From positions 47,206,188 through 47,270,187 of the forward strand of contig OZ024872.1 in NCBI GenBank assembly GCA_964017185.1: a stretch of 64,000 nucleotides of DNA, given 5' to 3'. The stretch comes from Rugalucina vietnamica (taxonomy: Eukaryota > Mollusca > Bivalvia > Lucinida > Lucinidae). The translations under genes were made by a program, and so were the position numbers. The notes below the pieces were generated by a model. It worked only from the letters and a program-made list of their open reading frames with translations, did not search any database and was not told where the DNA came from. Numbering within the stretch: the stretch's first letter is position 1; every line of letters begins with the position of its first letter. Shown in pieces: positions 45,553 to 54,300 of this stretch.

Positions 45553-45770
45553 TACGGCAGCAAATGATGCAGACAGACTACAGCGTGGGTAATTCTACCA
45601 ACGCAGGAAAAGTCACGTGATTCAATATGGCGAGCCTAAAATATATCATGAATTTCGTAAATAAGCAATATTTTTGTCATACATGCAAATGTAAATGTTA
45701 TAAACAACACGATATACATGAAGTAAATGAGAAAGACAAAAACAAGTGAGGTATATTGATCAATATGATA

Positions 45771-46878
45771 ATAAGAGCTGTCGCAGGACAGCGTAGCTCG
45801 CCTGCCTTGTGCTTTGCCACTAAATCTATAAAATCTATGACCAAAGACATTGACCTCAATGTCACTCAGGTGTGTCGTGATACTTCAGACCAATATCTAC
45901 CAACATGCTAAGTTCAACTTGATCCATCTACATATTTGATATAGACTTATAACATAAAATCTAAGTCTGTGACCTTGACCACAGGTGAGTCAAGATGCTA
46001 CAGCATAATAAAAGAATAATATCTAACAGCAAAGTATCGACTAGATCCATCCATCTGCTCCAGCAATATACAGTTCAAAACACTTTAAGCAAAAGCTTTA
46101 ACATAAAATTTCAAAGTCTGTGACCTTGAACTCAAGGTCACCCAGATGGGTCATGATGGTATAGCATAAAACTTCAGACCAATATCTACCAACATGCAAA
46201 GTATCAACTTGATCCATCTACATATCCAAGAGATATAGACTTATAAAAACTTTAACCAAAAACTCTAACACAAAATTTCTAAGACTGTAACCTTGACCTC
46301 AAGGTCACCCAGGTGGGTCATGATGGTACAGCATAAAACTTTAGACCAATATCTACCAAGATGCCAAGTATCAACTTGATCCATCAACAACTTCAAGAGA
46401 TATAGACTTATAAAAACCTTAACCAAAAAACTTAAACACAAAATTTCTAAGTCCGTGACCTTGACCTCAGGGTCACCCAGGTGGGTCATGATGGTACAGC
46501 ATAAAACTTCAGACCAATATCTACCAACATACAAAGTATCAACTTGATCCATCAACAACTTCAAGAGATATAAACTTATAAAAACTTTAACCAAAAACTT
46601 TAACACAAAATTTCTAAGTCCGTGACCTTGACCTCAAGGTCACCCAGGTGGGTCATGATGGGACAGCATAAAACTTCAGACCAATATCTACCAGCATGCA
46701 AAGTATCAACTTGATCCATCCACAACTTCAAGAGATATAGACTCATAAAAACTTTAACCAAAAACTTTAACATTTTGAGCAACGCCGACGCCGACGCTAA
46801 CGCCGACGCTAATGCCGACGCCGACGCTGGGGTGACTGCAATAGCTCTTCCTGTACTTTCGTACAGGCGAGCTAAAAA
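45771..46878 (+). mobile_element. Family C tandem-unit cassette, copy 2
   Basis: The same header and tail as C1, with about five to six units of about 170 bp. The half-site pair TGACCTTGACCTCAAGGTCA recurs near 46290 and 46625, with variants elsewhere. Before the tail is a GCCGACGCTAACGCCGACGC microsatellite. Minus-strand frames at 46265-46926 are by-products of the units. Confidence 0.9.
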
Positions 46879-46892
46879 TGCCACCATGTGAT

Positions 46893-47012
46893 CTACCAAT
46901 GGTAACATTGGTACCAATGGTACCATTGGCAGCAGAAATCGTTCAGGGTTTTCTGGTTACCATTGGTAAAAATGGTACCAACATTACCATTGGTAGATTT
47001 ACAGATTTTTCC
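46893..47012. repeat. ACCATTGGT palindrome array, right block
   Basis: CTACCAATGGTAACATTGG, TACCAATGGTACCATTGG and related words. Together with 45450-45552 it forms an inverted pair separated by cassette C2. Confidence 0.75.
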
Positions 47013-47039
47013 ATTGGGAGAACCCCGAACGTAGCCAGG

Positions 47040-48120
47040 CTAAGGTTTAAAGGTCTCACTCATATTGTGAAAGAGTTACATGTATATATTCATATACCAT
47101 TTGAGTGCCGAGATACAACAAAAAATCACTGAACCGTGAAATAAGGTCACACTGACCTATAAGGACTTTAGGGTCAAAGGTCTCGTCATTTTTACTCAAT
47201 GTGAAAGAAATATTATTTGAGTGTTGAGATATAAAGCAAAATCACTGAGCCACGTAATTAGGTCATAGTGACCTATCAGTATGTTTGGGTCATACTCATT
47301 CATAATCTGAAAGAAGTATGTAAAAATACCAACTGAGTGTCGAGATGTAAGGCTAAATCACTGAACCATGAAATTAGATCACAGTTACCCAAGAAAACTT
47401 GAAGGTCAAAGGTCTTGTCATAAACAAACATACCATGAAAGGAGCATGTTCACATACCAATTGGGTGCCGAGATATAAGGCAAAAATCACTGAACCGTGA
47501 AATTAGGTCACAGTGACCTATAAGTACTTTAGGGTCAAAAGTCTGGTCATACTCATTCATAATCTGAAAGAAGTATGAAAATATACCAACTGAGTGTCAA
47601 GATATAATGCAAAATCATTGAACCATGAAATTAGGTCACAGTGACCTAGGACTACTTTAGGGTCAAAGGTCTTGTCATACACAAACATACTGTGAAAGAT
47701 ATATGTTCATAGTGCTGAGATATAAGGCAAAATCACTGAACCGTAAAATTAGGTCACAAGGGTCAAAGTTCTTGTCATAAGCAAAAATAGTGTGAAAGAA
47801 GTATTTTCATAAACCAATTGAGTGCCGAGATATAAGGCAAACTCACTGAACCATGAAATTAGGTCACAGTGACCTATAAGAATGTTGGGGTCAAAGGTCT
47901 GGTCATACTCACTCATAATATGAAAGAAGTATGAAAATATACTAATTGAGAGTTAAGATAGATGGCAAAATCACTGAAATGTGAAATTAGGTCACAGTGA
48001 CCTATAAGTATATTGGGGCCAAAGGTCTGGTCATACTCATAATCTGAAAGAAGTACGAAAATATGCTAATAGAGTGTCATGATATAAGGCAAAATCACTG
48101 GACCATGGAAAGTAGGTCAA
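47040..48120 (+). repeat. Tandem array of about 120-bp units with perfect ERE palindromes
   Basis: Eight to nine units with the shared words GTGCCGAGATATAAGGC, AAATCACTGAACC and GGTCATACTCATTCATAATC. Six carry AGGTCA-nnn-TGACCT with perfect half-sites, at 47144-47158, 47260-47274, 47505-47519, 47633-47647, 47861-47875 and 47989-48003. Units near 47376, 47748 and 48107 have decayed or deleted sites. Confidence 0.92.
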
Positions 48121-48545
48121 CCCAATCTTACCGTCATGACACACAAGTCAGTGTCACAAAGATAAAAGATGAAGGACCAACCATCTTCCTAAGTTGTTTC
48201 TATTTAGAAATAAAAAGAAAAAACATTTCAAGAAGTTCTAGATTTTGACCTCTAGCCCCACCCCCCTGACTCCGACTCTGAGGTCCGATGTCATGGAACA
48301 GAAAGTGTATGAAGAATGAATGCTTTATGATAAGTTGTTGTCAAGATATGGACTCTTTGTCAAAGTAACACAACAGCACATCCATTTTTTTTACAGTGTT
48401 CTAGTTTTTAACCTCTAGCCCCACTCACCAGGCATGGATCCAGGAATCCGATGCCATGAAATGAAACTCTACCCTACAGGGTACCTATGCTCCAAGTATG
48501 AAAGCCCTCTGATAAAAGGTTTTCAAGATATAGACTTCTAGAATA

Positions 48546-49773
48546 TGTATGTGGGGTTATTCTTTACTACGCAACATGGTAGCTGAGCTCAGTGTTAAAG
48601 GGAAGCGGATACTTATATCTATACTGTCATCCTTACATACATATGGTGTCCTATCAAAGGAATGTTTTTTCAAAATATTTGATGTGAAAATAAGTTCACA
48701 GCTTCTATATGGTGCTGAAGTTTGGGGGCTAAAAGGCTATGACTGTCTAGAGCGAATACAGAACTACGCGTGTAAGCGGTATATGAATATTGGCCAAAAT
48801 GCATGTAACGCAGCTGTGCTAGGAGACTGTAACAGGTTCCCAATGTACATTACAACAGCTTAGTGGGCTTTCAAATATTGGTTCAAGATATTAAATACGG
48901 TATGTCTTCAGATAGATTTGTGAAAAAATGTTAATTAATGATGGTTAATGAAGATCGATTAGGCCATACAAACTGGGTAAGTGAATTAAAGGACTTGTTG
49001 TGTTCGAGCGATTTTGGTTATGTATGGAATAACCAAGGTGTTACTGACGTTAGCGTTTTCATGGCAGCGTTTGAGCAACGGCTAAAAGACATATATATAC
49101 AGAACTGGCATGATTCGATAGACAATAATCAAAAGTTATTATTTTATAAACAATATAAAACTATATATACACCAGCCAAATATCTTGACATTTTGAAAGT
49201 TAGAAAATATAGACATTATGTTTCAAGTTTTAGAAGCAGTTGTCATAGTTTAGAAATCGAGAGAGGTCAGCATATGAAAACAGCGAGATCCATTAGACTG
49301 TGTGGACTTTGTGGTGAAGCAGTTGAGGATGAATTTCATTTCTTATTAGTCTGTAAAGCTTACAGTGATCTCAGGAATGAACATTTACCGAGGAAATATA
49401 TTATTCACCCTAATCATAATAAATTCAATATACTGATGGCATCTGAAAATGAATCTATCATAATTTCGTTAGCAACATATTTGTACCGTGCCTTCAAATT
49501 AAGACAGGACCTGTTATCTACATAAACTGGAACATAGAAATAAGTAGAAACTAAACAATGTTACACTATTGCTTGAATACATACAAACCAAAATGCTTAC
49601 ACATTGATTGGTTTATGCTCATTTATATGGCTCAATTTAGAGGTATAGTAATTGTGCTATATAATTCAGATTCTATATGTTGCATGATTATGATTATTGG
49701 ATGTACTTGAAGTGGGCCGGTGGCCTACATCAATAAAGCTATGTTATGTTATGTTATGTTATGAATACTATAC
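48546..49773 (+). mobile_element. 5'-truncated LINE with (TTATG)n tail
   Basis: It starts inside ORF2 at 48549 and ends GGCCTACATCAATAAAGC followed by TATGTTATGTTATGTTATG. It interrupts a family-F unit: GACTTCTAGAATA on the left is continued by AATACTATACCACAG on the right. The apparent target duplication is 4-5 bp. Confidence 0.88.
48549..49525 (+). pseudogene. LINE ORF2 C-terminal remnant
   Basis: The first segment (48549-48863) reads SSQLLYGAEVWGLKGYDCLE then RIQNYACKRYMNI, the post-RT region. An in-frame TAG follows YITTA, with WAFKYWFKILNT beyond it, then a frame change. The second segment (48938-49525) includes LGHTNWVSELKDLLCSS, a Cys/His finger CGLCGEAVEDEFHFLLVC, and ends LRQDLLST at TAA. 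Broken, hence a pseudogene; clade not determined. Confidence 0.85.
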
Positions 49774-50398
49774 CACAGAAAAGCCACTATCAGTGATGTT
49801 CTATGAATGAAAGAATGAATGAAAGCCAACCCTACAGGGTATCAATGGCCCAAGTATCAATGTTTTCTGATGAGTGGTTGTCAAGATATGGACTTCTAGA
49901 AAACTATACTACAGAAAAGCCATTTTTGAAGGTGTTCTTGATTTTAACCTCCAGCCCCACCCCCTGGCCTGGACCCAGAGGCCCGATGCCATGGAATGAA
50001 AGCTAACCTTACAGGGTATCTATAGTCCAAGTATGAATGCTTTGTGATGAGTGGTTGTCAAGATATAGACTTCTAGAAAACTATACCGCAAGTGTGACAC
50101 GCACGGGAACGGGAACATGGACACCCGGGTGACTGCAATAGGTCTCTGCAATTCGTGTAGTAGATAAGCACATTTTTTGTGGAAGAATTAGGGCAGGCAT
50201 TACAATCTTAAGGAAATATATGCCCGAATACAGGATTCCTCAAGAAGATGAACAGATAATAATCCCATTTAAGTTCAAATTTAACGTCCCACTAACAAAT
50301 ACATTATGGAGACGGAAATCTAATGCTGGATTTCATTACTGGTTTTATATCAGTCAAGCCACACTTATGCACAAATTTCATTCAAGGAGTTCCGAGTA

Positions 50399-50530
50399 TG
50401 GTGACCTGATAGTGGGTAAAGTGTAATGTTTCCAGAGGTCCTAGCTTCAAACCGTACCCCGCCAGGTTGTGCCACTGAGCAAGGAATATTTGCTTCCCAA
50501 GGTTCCGGCAATACCCAGAAAGCATAGGAT
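50399..50530 (+). mobile_element. tRNA-derived SINE fragment
   Basis: The A-box-like GATAGTGGGTAAAGTG and B-box-like GGTCCTAGCTTCAAACC are 30 bp apart. A CACTGAGCAAGGAATATTTG core follows, similar to the SINE at 41388-41525. Confidence 0.65.
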
Positions 50531-50815
50531 CCAAACATACTAGATTGAAAAATTGTTGACTGGGACTATAGGAATCATTTTCATGGAAATTCTTATGGGC
50601 TGCATCCAAAGAAAACTTAACTTTCTTTGAGCAGGGCTTTGAGAAACCAGTTCTTTGCATAAACAAAAACAAAGGGTTAGTGTGTCATATTTTGTTACGT
50701 TCTTGTAAGGCAACAAGTTAACAAGTTAACATGTTTTCCTAAAATGATAATAGATAGACACAAGCTAAATGCATAGCTTGCCAGAGCAACTAAAACCGCT
50801 ACAATTACGTCATAA
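50531..50815. other. Intergenic, nothing recognised
   Basis: No supported feature. Confidence 0.45.
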
Positions 50816-50819
50816 ATGC

Positions 50820-51005
50820 AGCAAAACATAGATTCTGGGTACTTGTTACAACCGCCTCGGTGAGGCAGTTCTAATATGCACCCACAATAAATGTTTGAGC
50901 AAAAATATGGAAAACATTGATTTTTTTTCTAATGATAGTTACCATATGATTTTTCACAGATGAAAAAGTACTGCATATTGCATGGGCAAGTTTTTGTAAT
51001 GTCCT
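50820..51005. mobile_element. Family G element, copy 5 (diverged)
   Basis: AAACATAGATTCTGGGTACT, ACCGCCTCGGTGAGGCAGTT and CACCCACAATAAATGTTTGA. About 160 bp downstream of the NAA30 stop. Confidence 0.7.
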
Positions 51006-51162
51006 AATGGTAAGCAGGGCCTAACTGCTTACCATTCTGCCTGCATATCTTATAGTCATCATTTCATTCAAATGCAACATTCTGTTTATCGAAAAATAAG
51101 CTTTTTCATGATTCTAAAATTTTAAACAATTAACAATATAGTGCTAATAGTGTTAATATTTG

Positions 51163-51300
51163 TTATCGCAGCCAGAGCTTGAGCCTCAGTGCATCCACAC
51201 CGTTGAGATAATAGCGGAAGAGCCGTTTATCACGCACAAAGCCGAGATTTTCGTACAGTCTTAAAGCAGGCTGGTTTGTGATTTCTGTCTCCAGGACAAC
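51163..51300 (-). CDS. NAA30: NAA30 terminal exon
   Basis: Acceptor CTGATCTTTTCAG|GTTGTC. It encodes [40 protein letters not shown] and KLWLR, then TAA 51165-51163. This is the GNAT beta5-alpha4-beta7 region, including LYENLGF that shapes the acetyl-CoA pocket. Confidence 0.96.
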   Translation of the reverse strand, partial: VVLETEITNQPALRLYENLGFVRDKRLFRYYLNGVDALRLKLWLR

Positions 51301-54300
51301 CTGAAAAGATCAGAAAATGTTTATTATGATGACAATATAATTGAGCCACCTCCTGGGAAAACCAACAATGTGGTTTCCAAACAGGTCTGACACAAATCAG
51401 GCTGCACAGTCACAGAAGCAGGCTAGAAGCTTGAAATTTCGGAGTTAAGAAGAAGAGGAAGTGTACTATCCGTGCAGCGAAAACAAAGGCGCTGATCAGC
51501 TTCGCGGTTACCGGGAAGCTGATCTGCGTCTTTGTTTTCGCATATGCAGATTGTTGGTCTTTCCACGAGGTGGCTCATATCACAGGAAGTTCTATACATG
51601 TTTTTTTTTTTTCTACTATCTAAAATACTTCTCCTTTCTTTTCCCTACATGCAATCACTCTAATTTCAAGGCTCTATCCATCTTTGTAGTTTTACAGCAT
51701 TTTTTCAGTATGTTTTGTGATCTGGTCAGAAACCATGTTAGCAGATTTGTTCATGAAACTGCTCATTTTATGCATTATCGCATAGCAGATGCAGATTATC
51801 ACTTTCACCATATACCTTCCAATCAAATAAGCACTGAGTTATAGCATAGAGTATTGTCACTGGATATTCAAGCTCAAGAATATTTTATGTGCTTCTTGCT
51901 GATCAAGACATGCTATTAAACAAAATACTTTTCATTTATAGTGATCAGAACTATTTTTTTTTTCGCCATCATGCTGTATACGTGGCTTGTCCCAAAAGTC
52001 CCGTTACACATGCATTTTATTCTGAACGCATAGCAGGAACCGACAACAGTTACTCATGAAGAATAATTGGCCATATTGGAACTTATTTTACTGTTCAAAA
52101 TGATACTCACTTCAATGACCTCACTGCTACAGTTACCTTGGTTACCATAAGTAGGCATGACCGGAGCAAGTCAAATTATGCAAAATGTTTACTTAATTTC
52201 TATTTTTCACAATCTGCTAAATCAACATAGGTATAATGTGATCATTTAGAAAAATATACCAGCCTAAATACTATTTTATGAGCATCATTTAGTGATAATT
52301 TTATGAAATTTGAGATTGATTTGATAGTTTGGGAGACAAATAAAGAAGCTTACCTATAAAAATTCAACGACAAAATTACGACGTCGGCAAAAACATGCGG
52401 AGCAAAAATACAGGGTCGCTATATTTAAACATCTAAAATATGTTCTTTAATGGAAACCAAGCAAATATTTAGCTTGATATTAGTTGGTGACTTCACTACT
52501 AGAACACAACACCTACTTTTATAACGATATATCAGCGAACAGTAATATTACTTGACCTAACGAAACATGGGCAGCAGTTAACAGTGGTAAGCATTTCGTT
52601 AATTATTCTAATTATGCATGGCTGATCTTTATAACTTTATTTTGACGATTTGCTTATAAATATATTACTCAGATTTCCAAATATATCCTACGGCATCGTT
52701 TAGCTAAATAAAAACCTAATTTTGAAATAGATTTTTTTGTTTGTTGTGTATTTATCCGAACGGCAAAATATTAAGAAAAAATGAAAATTAACGGCAACGT
52801 CATTAGACCTGCTCCGCTGCAGTAGGGAAGCAACGGTTCAAATCTCCACTGCAGTTTAACAAATGCACGTAGCAGTACGAAAACTTGCCCCCAAAGACCT
52901 TAGATATAGTACTTGGTGATCATAGGTGTTGTAAGCTCTGACGAGTTGTTATCAAGGCAAAACAGTGAGTGTAATGGAACTTTTGGGACAACCCTCGTAC
53001 TTGAACAAAATACTTATCCCCATAAATTTATAGTATATAATGTCAAGTACACAGCACACATTGTATAATTCTTAAAGTGTATGATAAATTGAGCCACAAC
53101 ACAAGAAAACCTGTCTTCAGGGTTTTCAACAAGGTCTGACACAAACCGGCCTGTGCAGCTACAGCAGATGGCTGGAAGATTGAAATTTCTGATTAAAGTT
53201 CAGGGTGTTGTAAACGTCGTTATGCAGCGTTAGTGCGACGTTGCTTTGCGGCGCCAGCGGAACAAGAATCGACGCTCTTATGTCGCGCCTTTTTGAACCG
53301 GAGAAAGTTGTAGTGTTTACGTCATTCAGTACGAATTTCACATTTTTCTCCATTAAAGACTGCGACAAATTTACCAAATTTTCACCAAAACATTGAAAAT
53401 GAGATTTTCTGCCGTAAAAGGCATTTATTGTAATTGTTACGTCAGTGGCACATTAAAATAAGACGCAGGTTCGCGTCACGTTACGTCGCGGAAAATACCA
53501 AACCAGAGGACCAATGGTCCTGTAAACGCTCACCTGAGATCTGCTACATATGCAAATAAACATGTTTGAATATTATGGTATTTAGCTCCAGTGCAGGGGC
53601 AGATGAAGCCCTTGGGCCATTTGTTTTCAGAATAATCAATATCCTGTCCATTTGCCAATTTCTATTTTATTTATTCCCTTCAAATGACATGTTTACAGTT
53701 TTCCCCATTCTAATGCATTGGCAACATATGTTGACCTTGTCGTCAAATAGGTCAAGGTCTCCACAGGGTCATGATTTATATATACATTGTAGTACTTTAG
53801 CCATCCATGCTTCATGCCAAGTTTCTTTGAAATCGGTCCACCGGTTCCGGAGAAGAAGATTTTTGAAGGGTTTTTACCATATATGGGCATGGCCGCCATC
53901 TTGGTCATGTGACCTGGATTATTTATATACACATTGGTTACCCCATCCTATAGATGCTGCACATAAAATTTGGCTTTGATTGGCCAAGCGGTTTCAGAGG
54001 AGATGATGTTTGAATATGATGGTAATGTACAGGTATATTGCCCCGGGGTGGGGGCAGATGAGCCCCTGGGGTCAAAATTTTTCAGAATCATCAATATTCA
54101 GTCCTACTGCCCATTTCCTGCAAGATTTCCACTTTAAATGACATTTTAAAATTTTTCCCCATTCAAATGCATTGGAGACCTATGTTGACCTTGCCGTAAA
54201 GAAGTTCAAGGTCATCACAGGGTCACGATTTATATACACAATGTAGTGCTTGAGCCATCGATGCTTCATGCCAAGTTTTGTTGAAATCGGTCAATCGGTT

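Larger units (their letters stand above)
45272..50160 (+). mobile_element. Family F cassette with ERE-bearing units, heavily nested
   Basis: A family-C-like header (ATAAGAGCTATTGCAGGACA) is at 45272 and a C-like tail (GGGTGACTGCAATAGGTCTC) near 50122. Units near 45375 and from 47090 carry ATATAAGGCAAAATCACTGA and AGGTCACAGTGACCT. From 48250 a second unit type follows (TTCTAGTTTTTAACCTCTAG, TTGTCAAGATATGGACTTCT). Inside are ACCATTGGT palindrome arrays, cassette C2 and a LINE. Treating the whole span as one element is my inference. Confidence 0.55.

Noticed and set aside
46265-46926. Minus-strand frames with repeated LLKLLMDQVDTLH words
   Set aside because: By-products of family-C tandem units; the period follows the DNA repeat, not a protein domain.
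53566-53979. 137-residue plus-strand frame
   Set aside because: Lies wholly in cassette B5; similar frames occur at the same place in other family-B copies.
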